Origin: Ceratodon purpureus
Lineage: Eukaryota; Streptophyta; Bryopsida; Pseudoditrichales; Ditrichaceae
Length of the DNA stretch: 64,000 nt
Direction: 5' to 3'
Assembly: GCA_014871385.1 (NCBI GenBank)
Contig: CM026433.1
Span: forward strand, 5,653,585-5,717,584
Shown piece by piece: positions 1 through 11,900 of this stretch. The number at the start of each line of letters is the position of its first letter. Position 1 is the first letter of the stretch. A model generated the notes under the pieces. The model ran no database searches and was not told the DNA's origin. It saw only the letters and a list, made by a program, of their open reading frames with translations. The position numbers and the translations under genes are program-made.

Positions 1-230
1 CGAAGCAACGTTTCTCATCGTGCTTCATACACAGGGGATCCCGAAATTTCTAGGTGGAAAACGTTGCTACCGCGACGCAGGTTGCGTCGCAGGTCGTAAG
101 CAACTCCTGGGGGGTCGCTTCAATGGGAGCGTACGCATCCTGGGAACGCTTGTCTCGGGCAGCGGCTGGGCGTTTTATTGGGGCAGCCCGAACCTTGGAA
201 TCATATCCGGACCCAGGTGCTTTTGATACA

Positions 231-352
231 TACCCGGTTGGATGTACCCGGTTGTAAATACCCGAGGTGATGTATCCGATTCGATGTACCCGGTTGATAT
301 ACCTGCTGTAATGTATCCGGATCGATGTACCCGGATTATAGTACCCGGTTGG
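231..352. repeat. Subterminal short tandem repeats, motif TACCCGGTTG
   Basis: About eight degenerate copies of a TACCCGGTT/TATCCGGAT-like motif follow each other at roughly 13 to 28-base spacing. Clear copies lie near 231, 244, 286, 327 and 341, with weaker ones near 258, 275 and 314. Arrays of short motifs just inside the termini are typical of CACTA elements, where they bind the TNPA-type protein. One related copy (the complement reads TTACCCGG) occurs at the other end near 30230. ORFs read through this block are repeat artefacts. Confidence 0.6.
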
Positions 353-432
353 AGATATCGTGTACTGGGGTCGGATATGTGGGGGAAAATTATGCTCTGT
401 GACACAGCCGGGTGTACACAGCGTAGGTTCGC

Positions 433-1407
433 CACGAGTACTAATTGGCAAACACATTAATGCTCGATTTGCGAATCGGAATGTGACACGTGGAATCATC
501 GTAGGGGTCAGGATTTATTGAGCGACCTAGAAGCCAGATAATAAAATAAACCACGTGCCTGCACTGCACTGGGTTTTGAAAATTCAAAAATAAATTACAA
601 ATGATATAAATGCAGCCTGGTAATTTAGTATTGAATTGTGAAGCACTGAGCTCCTCAAGCTACATACGTCTGGAAAAATGTCCAGTACCTTCAAAGACGA
701 TTCAGCACAGGTCTAGTCTAAACAGATACTGGACTTGCAAAAAGAAACTTATATAATCTAGAGTATACGCAGGTACCAACTTCTGCTATATAGTATAAAA
801 GAAAACCCAAAGGTATCATAGGCTCGTATTCTCAAATCACCTTAGGATGACATTGATGCATCTACTCTCACAAAACATATAACGCTGCAACACTACAGGT
901 TCAGAACGGGTACTACACATTCACACCAGAAGGATGATCAACATGTGTAACGCAGCATCTCCTTGGACGCATCCATTCGAGAATGATAACGGACAGCTGA
1001 GCTTCTAGCTGGAGCACATGGTTTAATTGACTTCGGACTCTGTGTCGAAGTGTTCCAGGACCTTGTGCAAAAGCTTGGAGCAGAACGGACCAAATCTCTC
1101 TCGAACGGACCTGTAGCAAATCTTACCAAATCAGAGATGCAATTACCACGATGAATCCTAAAACATTAGAACTTGATTCGAAACTTAGAACTTAGTGAAA
1201 ATAAGAGGGTCTGTTGAACCTAGGAATCTTCATAATAATTCAAATCTAGCCATGACTGTTTTGTAGAAAGGGGTTGTTTCCTAGGTGTAGAAAAATACAA
1301 GAATCTACAAATTCTAAGTAGAAAATAATTGAATGTTCGAGTGGAGAGTTGCACAACACATTCATCACAACAATTGTACATATCCTACCTTGTTTTAAAA
1401 TCTTAAA
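433..1407. other. No gene recognised between left-end repeats and TNP1-like gene A
   Basis: This stretch holds no convincing ORF or RNA gene. It is the 3' flank of the minus-strand TNP1-like gene and probably contains its 3' UTR and polyadenylation signals, which I could not place. Confidence 0.4.
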
Positions 1408-4400
1408 CTAATCATCCTCCGATTCGGAGTAGGAACTTTCACTTCCTTCACGAGAGTCGCTGTTACCACTTCTCCCCGAGCTGGAGGAGGAGGAAACAGA
1501 CGTCTCGTTATCTCCGGAAGCAAACCGTTCTTGAATAATGCCATCTCTCACCGACCTCGTTTTGGACAACAATTCCTCCAATCCATTCATGCGAGCGAAA
1601 TTCACTTCATCTTGACTGGGGGGTCTCTTGAATTCGTTGCCCTGTGTTAAGCATTGTGAATAGTTAGAACCGCATTATCTGTAGTCAATTATAATTACAA
1701 TTCTTCCACCTCATAATATGGACAGTGTAATGGCCAACAATATGATCATCTGAATTGGCATATAAAATGAAAGCACCAAATCAAGACACTCTTAAGTAAA
1801 TCAAATTCAATCTACAGCCCAGGACTTGTAATAACTTAGTCCGACTAGACAAGGTCGAGTCAAAGTTAGCAACTCACTCTATTTGTAGTTTTCACATTCC
1901 AGACTCTAGAATGTAATTTTGTGCTGAGCATGAATTCCAACTTCGAACTCTCTCAAATTCAGAAAATATGTGACACAAATACTAACCACTGGAATCCTTG
2001 CAGGAAAAGGAAATCAAACTTCGTTAAGCAAGCTGATTGCACTCATTTTCCTTAGGTCAACAGAAGAATTCTTACAGATTCAAACTTACATAATAAAGGT
2101 GTTATTCTAGACAACATTTGTTATAAGCATCATTCGCCTCAATCAATCAAGTCAAATGATGCTTAGGATCAATATTGAAGACATGAAGCTCATCATAAGA
2201 ATCAATCCTCTACATTTGATAATAGGTGACTAATCATCTCATAAAAAGCAAACGAGAGTACTGCCAGAGATGATTGATTCTATTGGAGGAGCTCATATCA
2301 GTAAATAAACTATGTTTTCGTGGTTACTTGTTTCCTCCGTGAGTTGACTAACACCATAGTTCAGCGTTGATGCGAATACCCCTCTGTACTGATTTAAAAC
2401 GCTTATGAGAATATTATAAACTCATAAACGACTACCAACTATCACCTCTTACCAGCCATAAAAAATGTCAGCAATAATCTAAGTTGGCCTCAGTTATGTT
2501 GAATTTTCTCATATCGATATTCCAAAACTTTAAAAAAAAAGAACCTAACTGTAAGATATGATTACTCGATTTAGGAAACACAATCAGCTCTAATCCGATG
2601 GGTATCTAGGTTTCAAAGTATCCTAGTTCAGACCAAGCGCCCACGCCAGAGAGGAACAACTCACGTATACAAAACTACGACGGATTTGAACTGCACTAAA
2701 AATTAAATACGGTAATCGGAAAATGACTACTCATCCACTATCACATACGACATGGAGATGTGAGCGGCATATATCCACCACCACCCGAGTAATCTAAACA
2801 CACAAAATACGAACTACCCCAACTCTGGTTCACAGACTTCTCAGATACAAAGTAGATCCATCAGCTACAATATTAAGGAAGTTTGCGTAGACTGAAATCT
2901 AGATTAGAAAATTTTGATTGTATCGCAGCACATTAAGCATCGTTCTAAATCTTAGGAAAAAAAAAACAGAGTCATAAAGCTAGATAATCTGAATGTAAAA
3001 TCAATTGAGGTGAAAAAACTTACAAAAACTTTGTGGACACCATCGTATCCATGTCTGCCGCACTTGTGGCTGAACGTGACCCTCCCCGTAGCCTTACGCT
3101 CCTGTGCCCTCGCTACGCATAGCTTAGACTTCGCCATCTTCACAGGGTCCTTTGAGTCCCTGTAAATTTGCCAGAAGGATTCGGGACTACATGCAATGGG
3201 ACATGGCACATCCTTGGGGTTGTCATAGCATCTGAAACGTGCCTTCACACGTGCTCTCTTCTCGCGTATGCTTTTTCCCAATGAGCGAAGAACGCCCTTA
3301 GATTCCCAGTTCCCTGGGTACTTTGTGCGAAGCTTGAGAATGAACTTTGCCTTCAAAACATTAGACTGTTTTCTCCATTCAATGTGCCAGGGGAAATGAT
3401 GCTGACCTCTGTCATAGCAATATGGCTTCATATGGGCCCAATATTCACCTGCAGGATACCCATACTTGTCAACATGAACCGGAGGAATATCCTTTACCAC
3501 TGGCCAATCTGAACCAAATTGGAAATCGAGGAGATCGCCTGTGGACAGTGCTACACTGGTGCCACCTGGATCAGCCGATCTAATTGACAGAGAACGTTGT
3601 GACAATCCACCAGATGTCATGCTCGTACAATGCCTTTCGTGATCCACATGACGCTTGCGTTTCCCTTTGCTCTTGCTTCCACTCGCACCATCTCCCCTAG
3701 GAGTACCGGGCTCTTGATTCGCTGATGTAGACATACCTCTGATTTGCTGGAAGGTTTGTTTTTGAGCTTCGGCGATCATCTCGCAGAGCTCATCGACAGA
3801 AGATTTTGGCTTCCCACCCTGTACAGAAATTGGATGCAATGCCGCATCAACACGTACCTCTGAGTATCCGCTGTCGAATGGCTCCACCGGACTATTCTGC
3901 TTCAGCCGCGCGTGCTTCACTTGCCGTCCTGCTCCCTTTGAACCAACGTTCTCTGAAATACTCCGACTCTCCACCTTCCTCTGCTGACTGGTGCGTTGTG
4001 TGTCTGTGATGTTAAGTTCCTCATGTGAACCGCTAGTCGAATTAAACAAAGCCCTCTGTGCTGGTGTTAGGTTCCTCAGTAGCAAATGCAACTGCTGGAG
4101 AGTGTCCAGGTTTCCAGCGTCGTCTGACTCCTCTTCCTGCATTCTTGAGTGTCTGCCAACACCGTCAACGTCTGCAACGGTAGCTTGACCATGAGCTGCT
4201 GAAACCCCTCCTCCCGCATCCGCACATACTCCGCTGTCCAGCATCTCCTCTACTCCGTAGCCCGAGTCTCCTCTTCCGCAGTTGTCTTCGAGAACAATAT
4301 GCGGATCCTGACTCCCATGCAAATTCTGATTTCCGTCTTCAAGCACATACGGCATAGGGTTTTCAGTGGTTTGTACCTCGTTATGTGATACGCCGATATC

Positions 4401-4613
4401 ATGGTCATGATCTTTTGGACGCAAACCGACATGAGCCTCACGAACTTCAACACCAAATCTTGCCGACAGAGGGTCCAAAACAGGGTTCGATGTGACAGGC
4501 AGCTTCATCCTTCCAGATCTCTCGCGGTTCTGAGGTGGCTTTCTACGTTCCATACAACCTCCCACCGCACTTCCAAGTTTGTCGTTGTTGGTTTTCTTCT
4601 TCCGCAAAGGCAT
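1408..4613 (-). CDS. TNP1-like / Ptta-En/Spm-family protein A, two exons, 607 aa
   Basis: Exon 1 is 4613-3024 and ends at a GTAAGT donor. Exon 2 is 1641-1408 after a CACAG acceptor. Both junctions are phase 0 and give an uninterrupted 607-residue protein. The first 350 residues are acidic and serine-rich with a basic patch near residues 320-330 (KGKRKRH) that could be a nuclear signal. The C-terminal 200 residues carry aromatic and basic motifs (WHIEW, FWQIYRDSKDP, a K/R-rich stretch, then GVHKVF joined to GNEFKRPP across the intron). This pattern is typical of the plant Ptta/En/Spm transposase family (PF03004-like). The tail is a serine run ending in acidic residues. The second product of CACTA elements binds subterminal repeats and assists TNP2; that role here is inferred. 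It lies head-to-head with TNP2 gene A, as in element B. Confidence 0.72.
1642..3023 (-). other. Intron of TNP1-like gene A
   Basis: The 1.38-kb AT-rich intron lies between a GTAAGT donor and a CACAG acceptor, both phase 0. It contains no ORF of note. The splice is supported because the joined sequence reads on in the pattern expected for the family C terminus. Confidence 0.6.
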
Positions 4614-5943
4614 TGTAAGCGCGTGTCCTACACTGTAAAAACAAGAAACAAAACAGCGGGATTGAGTCAGGAAATGATACTCACTGACTTACAGTAGATC
4701 TCTTAGAAATCCTATAACATAATCTCATGAAAACCCTCCCACTACAACGGTAGTAACCACTATGGGACAATGAAAAGCAATTCCTCTCTGATACTCTCTC
4801 TAACACAGCCTTCTAAGATCACATACAAAACAGTCACCGTGCAAGCCCGAACTTTGTCTTTTCAAGACATGGACGGGCGATGTCAACAAGGGGAACCGTA
4901 GGTCGAATTTTGGTGCTTGAATACCTCGAGTAGAACTGTGTGTACAATGAGCCTCAACCGTCGGAGAACAAACGCACAGAAGGAAAGCAAATCATATATT
5001 TAGGAAACCAACCGGAGTTCCTGCAAGTTCATCTTCAACTACTGCAGTTAGAGAGGTGTCGACAACCTATTAGGTCTCGCTGACATCAGTAGTATCCTCG
5101 TAACTCGGAGATATCCATATCTCTTGAAGCTAAAAGGTTAGCCACCTGATTACATATAATGTGTTTATTATCGTCATCAAAATATTTTCAATCACCTCGT
5201 CCCCTCGTTTGTTAAGGTAACATACCTCTGCCACCGCTATCTATGTCAATGTTGTTTTATTTTTTGGTATTTCATTTGACAGTGAGAACGTGATGTGAAG
5301 GTCATCTTGTTGAAGATGGTTTTTAAAATATTGTGATTGGTATAGGGTTGTATTAATTTCTGTGAATACTTCAGACGCCCAATTTCAAGATATAGTACGT
5401 TGAACCTGGTTGTACACGTAGCAATTTATACCAATATTCAAACAAAAATCCTAACTACTTAAAGGCAATGCCTCTCTTGCAGAAAAAAAGCATCGACTCT
5501 TTCTCTCTAGGCGTTTTTTTCTAATTGAGGTAATAATAATTTCTAAACGTTTTTTGCTCTCAAGATTAAAAGGAATTACTTAGTCAAAAAACAATGGATA
5601 AATAAAAGAAATACATTTCAGTAATTCTATTAAGACGTAATGAATGCTACATATCAAAATATTCATACGGACGTCTTCTTTCATTAATTCAAACATTAAA
5701 TATATTGATTTGATGTGAATTATTTAATTTTTTTCCATATAATTAATGCGTATTTTTCAAAAGAGTATGGCTGGAAAAATGTAGGTTAGTACGAACTAAT
5801 ACAACCGTCATGTAGGCACCTTGTGCAAGATTCAGCGGAACATGGAGTATTCTCTGCAATTCATACGGTATTTCTGGCCGTTGTTTTTGGGGTTTTCCGT
5901 CTTAGTATTCCTATTCTATACTATGGTCCGTCATAATAAAAGC
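4614..5943. promoter_or_regulatory. Divergent spacer between TNP1-like and TNP2 genes of element A
   Basis: This 1.33-kb gap separates two start codons that face away from each other, so promoters or 5' leaders for both genes must lie here or in unseen 5' exons. The half near TNP2 is AT-rich. I could not assign a TATA box with confidence. The paralogous pair in element B is also divergent, with one ORF lying between. Confidence 0.4.
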
Positions 5944-8900
5944 ATGGATCCATCAGAATATGAATCAATGGACATTGAAGCTGCACTACGGCCTGAGCCG
6001 TCCGCAGCACAAGACGCTGCAGTACTACAAGACAATCCCAGACCGAAACGTCGTCGAGCTCCTCCAGGATATAGAGAAGACTCTGAACAGCATCAGTATT
6101 GGTTGGTTTGTCCATGCACGAGATGCGCCAGAAAAGATAAACCCCATGTTCGACTTCACTCTACAGTAATTAAACACATAAGGCAACACCTCATGGCTGA
6201 CAAATATAAGGTGTGTGATCTTTCATCACTTAAATTTTTCTCATGCATATTCTATTTTCTAGGTTTTCACTATAACCCCATCTCCTTTAAAAAGACATCA
6301 TTAGATAAAACATGTACCAAACAGTGGAATGGTCTTTTTTTTTACGTTATAATTTTACAAATTATATCAGGGATTCAAATTAACATTGTTCGTCACTGTC
6401 ATGGATACTGTACTTTTTTTTAGTTCACACAGCTTTCAATACTAGCATTATCAATTACGGTATGAGCGTGAATGTTACGAAATCCTCCCAAAATGATAAT
6501 TACGATAATAGAAACAAATAAAAATAAATGAACTTAGAGAAGTATATGAACAATCAATATAACTCAAATCCATCTTCGTAATTTAACCATGCCATCGTCA
6601 TCTATGTATCAACATCCTATATGCCATGCCCCTGATACTTAGTTGTTTGTTTATTGTTTTTTTTTTTTTTTTTCCTTTTCTTAATTCTTTAAATCTTTAA
6701 ACAATTGATACGTAGTTTAGGGTTCACTTAAACGTAGAGTGCAAAATCTCTACAACTCACTCCATTCAAGAACCCAGGTTTAGACTACATTTTATTTCAA
6801 AAATTAAAGAACCCCTGTATTAAAATTAATACATTTCAAATTACTGTTGAACCATAATACAATGAACAAATAGCAAATCATTGATTCCAAATTTTATATA
6901 TATACAAACATGCTTACAAAAATTCCACAAGAGTAGAAAGGGATAAAAACAGAATAACTATGCAAATCATGTAGTCTCAGGATGATTTTAATTCACCTTC
7001 ATTAACCATTCAAACCCATACATATTCTCCTTCAATAGTTCTTTGTACTAGTGACTACTTGAATCATGTTTTGATTCCTTTTGGTGTACAGTGAGTCATT
7101 AATCACTTATCATATTGCAAACACATTTTTGACATAAAATGTTACAATCATTATGCCTCTCTCGATTGATTAAATCAATTTAGCTTTGCTATTCTGTCAT
7201 TTGAGCACAATGTAAATAGCTTAAACTTAAACCGAGATTCTGCTCAGTTTTTAGTTTTTTAAGCGAGACTGAACATGTATTTCTCAGATGGAGTACGAGG
7301 TAGGTCTGCGTCGCCAGAATCTGGAACACATCCAACCCGGGTCAAGAGCTCGTGATATCCCAGAAATGCAAGCACAGCCACAAGTAACACATCATAAACC
7401 AAAACCATATTATTTTTCGTGTGACAGTGACATTAAGCCTGTAAAGATTCATTTTGATACATATCATATTCACAAATTCTTGTTTTTTACATTAAAATGT
7501 TCCTAAATGTGTATTGATGCACATACATCATTTTAACCCACCAAAGATAACTAGTCAATGGTTTACAATTGGGTGGTTAACATTGCAACACTCTCTAGAT
7601 TATGACTGTAAGTATTTTTTCCAAACATTCTTGATGTATGTATCTAACCACATCAAGGACTCCATTCAGTGTAAATAACCTGATTTCCCTCATCCTAAAC
7701 TAATGCAAAACTATCAAATTATTTTGTCCAGGCACAATACCCAATGGATGACCAAGTTTTCCCAGGAGAACAACCCCCGCAGTCAGATGAATGGGGAGCA
7801 GATCCAGAACATGTGGATTACATGCTATCCAACATTGCTAATCTGGATGGAGTTGGTATAGACCTAGAGAGAGGTCCGGACCCTGAAGCCACATATATGG
7901 AACAGCAAGCCTCGACTCCCATCTACACTGGAGCTAGACGAAGCAGACTCCACTTCATTATAAAACTCCTGAGCTGGCAAGCACGATATAAAGTCCCAGA
8001 CATAGCCGTGGATGACCTTTTGAAGCAAATGCGAGAGGACGTAATACCGCAAGGGAGGAACTCAAATGGAGCTGTCATTCAAAATAACATCCCTGTGAAC
8101 CGTGGAGAGGCAAGGAAGGTAATACGTGAGGTCGGGTTTGATTACGACATCATTGACGTATGCCCATGTGATGACTTTATTTACTATGGACCTGTGAATG
8201 GAACATTGACCCACTGTCCTAGGGAAAATTGCAACTTCAGTAGATATCGCACGGATTTGAAGACCAAAAATGTGCCTCGGAAGAAGATGCATTATTTTCC
8301 GATCAGCCCTAGACTTTTGGCACTTTATCGGAGTCCTAAATACTCCAGACACATGCAGTGGGCAGGCAACAACCGTAGTAATGGCGAAATCCTTCGATAT
8401 CCCCAAGACGGTTTGGCATGGAGGAGATTAGAAGAGACTTGTCCGTTTTTGGTGGAAGACCCCCGTAATGTGGTATTCGGCTTAGCAACGGATGGATTCA
8501 ACCCGTATAGCACAAATTCTGCTTCGCACTCGACTTGGCCGGTTATGCTCATATTGTACAACCTCCCCCCTGAGATGGCAATTAAAGCTCAGCACATATT
8601 GCTCGCTTGCATCATTCCGGGTATGTACTAAGAGTATCAAGCTCTGCAATGTTTACTTTTATTAAAGTAATCCTTGAGGAGGCTTGCTTAGGTAGTGGTT
8701 ACATTTCCTAGTTGTTTGTCAGGTACCACAATTCCGAAAATTATCCTCGCCAACAAGTTTTCCCTGCTCGGTTGGCAAGTTTTTCTTTTCTCAGTTTAAA
8801 TTTGAATCTTACCATCATTGTAAAAATAAAATAATGAAATAATAAAAAAGTATTCCTTCGAACGGTACATATTTAATTCCATTGCATACATATGTTGAAA

Positions 8901-11900
8901 ATTTAACATGCATATTACGATGCATTACATGAATTTTTCAATGATACCATAAGTTTACATGTTGTGTGAACAGGGAAAAAAAAAGTAAAGGATTGGAACG
9001 TGTATATGGAACCATTAGTGGATGAATTATTAAAACTTCATAATGTAGGCGTCGAAGCTTTTGATGTTTCAGCTCCAGAGGGAAGGAGAAGCTTTAATCT
9101 CAAGGCTGCTTTACTGTGGACTATTCACGATTGGCCGGGTATGTTCCTACACAACAGCATGACCGATGTACTTATATTTTAATTAGTACAACATCACATA
9201 GCCATGTTTTCCAGAGTCACTGTTTTCAATATTTTTATTTTTATTTATTTCTTCTTCTTTTCTTTTTTTTCCTTGTTTTTTTGGGAGTCAAATGGTGTGC
9301 AAGAATCCATTGCAAATGAAGTCAAGCACATTGCTGCAAAACTAGGCCAGGGCAAACCCAAAGCCGGCAAACCTGGACCGAACCATACATACAAACTGAA
9401 ACGTACCAAACCTCAAAACTTGAACTTAACTATCTGAAACCATGAGAAAGCATCAGCCTACTAACTGGTGTTGAATATTTCTTCATAACTGCTAACCTGA
9501 ACTCACATAAATGGTAAATGAATCTGGATTTCAAAACTAGCATTATCATCCACCGTATGAGCGTGAAAGATACAGAATCCTTCCAAAATGAAAATAATAA
9601 TAAAAATAATAATAATGAATAAAAATAAATGAACTTAATTAGAAAAGCATATGAACAAATAATATAACTGAAATCCATTAGGGGAATTTAACCAAGCCAT
9701 CGGCATCTCTGTATTCACATCGTACATGCCATGCCCCTCTAATACGTAGTTGCTGGTTATTCTTTTTTTTTTTTTTTTTTTTTATTATTATTTTTTTTTT
9801 TTTTTAATTTTTGAAACAAATGATAGGTAGTTTAGAGATCTGTTAAACCTTGATTGCAAAAACTCTGCAATTCAATCAATTGAAAAACCCAGGTTTATGC
9901 TACTTTTATTTCTAAAATCAAGGTAATCTTGTATTAAATTACTTCCACCTAAATTACTGTTGAACCTCAAAACAGAGATCAGATAGAAAAACTAGGATTC
10001 CAAATAATATATAAATGGTTAATGGATATGGATATTTACTAGTAAACAAATCTGATATTATGAACATATGTTACATATCAATTGACTGAAAAGTCCATGA
10101 TTACAATATTCACATTGGATTGTTCATGTCTTGTGCATGTTGTACATTTCATGAACCATTTTACTCTTGATTCATGTGGTACAACATCACCTAGCTCTGT
10201 TCTTTGCAGGCACTGTTTTTAATAGTTTTTGATAACTGCTCACATGAAATGCTGTAAACGGTAAATGGATATGGATTTTTATTAGTAAATAGGTCAGCAA
10301 GGATGAACATAGTAATTGACTGGAAACTCAATGGTTACAATATTCAGCTTCGATTTTTCTTTTTTTTCTTTTTTTCTTTTTTTTAATTTTTTTTTAATTT
10401 TTTTTTTTTTTTTTTGTTCTGAAGCAAATGAAGCAGATTAGGAGAAGTGGTATAGAGGTTCAAACGAATAAAAATTTGAAATCCTTTGATTCCATGAATT
10501 TCCGTTCATTTGATTCAAAAAATAAATAAATAAACAAACATATCCTTTGATTAGATTTCGCTCTCATGAAACTTACTAGGAACCACGCTTCACCTCACAG
10601 CAAGGTGGCACCTAGTTCCACCAAGTGGGCTATTAACTTACTGGCTTTAGATTGTTACTTTGTCTCGAACTGTTCAGTCTAGAAATCTGTCCTATTAAAC
10701 TCTGGACAATGAACATAGTAATTGGTTTGTTCATGTCATGTGCGTCTTGCACATTTCATGTATAATTTTACTCTAGATTCACCTTCTCCAGAATCACCTA
10801 GCTCTGTTCTTTGCAGGTACTGTTCTGAATATTTTTAATGACTGCTAACCTGAACTGCTATAAACAGTAAATGGATATGGGTTTTTATTAGTAAATAAAA
10901 TAGCACAATGAACATAGTAATTGACTGGAATCTCAACGATTACAATATCAAACCTCAGTTGTTCATGTCAGGTACATGTTTTACATTTGTGGAAAGATAT
11001 TTGTAACCTTCATTTTTGTGCTTGGAATCAGGATATGGATTTTGTTCCGGGTTAACTGTGGGAGGCAACCACGGATGTCCACCTTGTGGACCGGATGGTT
11101 TACAAACACAGGGCAAAAGCAAATTCCTGAAAAAGGTCATCTATATGGGGGCTAGAAGATTTCTTCCCCAGAATAACAATTTCAGAACAAGAAGATACGA
11201 TAAGTTTTTTGGTAATAAACCCGAAACGAGAGCCGCGCCTGAAAGGCCTACTGGAAGGTTCTGGAAAAATCAATGGGAACGCGTGCAGCGGAAGGAGATT
11301 CCCTTACGTGGAAGTGGAATGAACACTCTATCTAGCTTTTACCGGCTTCCATATTTCAAGGTACCTATGTCCACAATCTTTACAATCGTTTGCAAATGTA
11401 ATCAAGTCATTTGAAGCTAGTAAATGTGTGCCATTGTACGACACTTTTGTAGTGGCTGTTGTTGTTAGTGCATGTTTAACTCAATTACTTTTTGAATTTA
11501 ATGTACAATGTAGCAGTGGATAATAAGACAATATAGGATAAAAAGAAAATCAATTAATTTGAAATTCTTTTATGTATGATAATCAAAATCTAAAATATAA
11601 TAAGTTGTTTGCAGGACCTGTTGTTGCCACATTTACTGGACCCTATGCACATCGAAAAGAATATAGGAGTGTCTCTTATAAAGACACTATCAAATGCACC
11701 TGGTGCAAAGTCAGATTCACTTGCTGTTCGGTTGGAATTACAGTCCCGAGGAATGATGCAGGATATGCATCCACGAAGCACCGGCGATATTGACCAGTCT
11801 GGGAAGCCTGTTCTAACTTTTGCGAAAGCACCATGGATTTGGAGTCCTACAGAATTTCAGACAGTTCTTGATGTAATGAAGGGCATTCGAACACCAACAA

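Noticed and set aside
50..499. 149-aa minus-strand ORF at the left end
   Set aside because: It reads through the TACCCGGTT repeat array, and its translation only mirrors the repeats.
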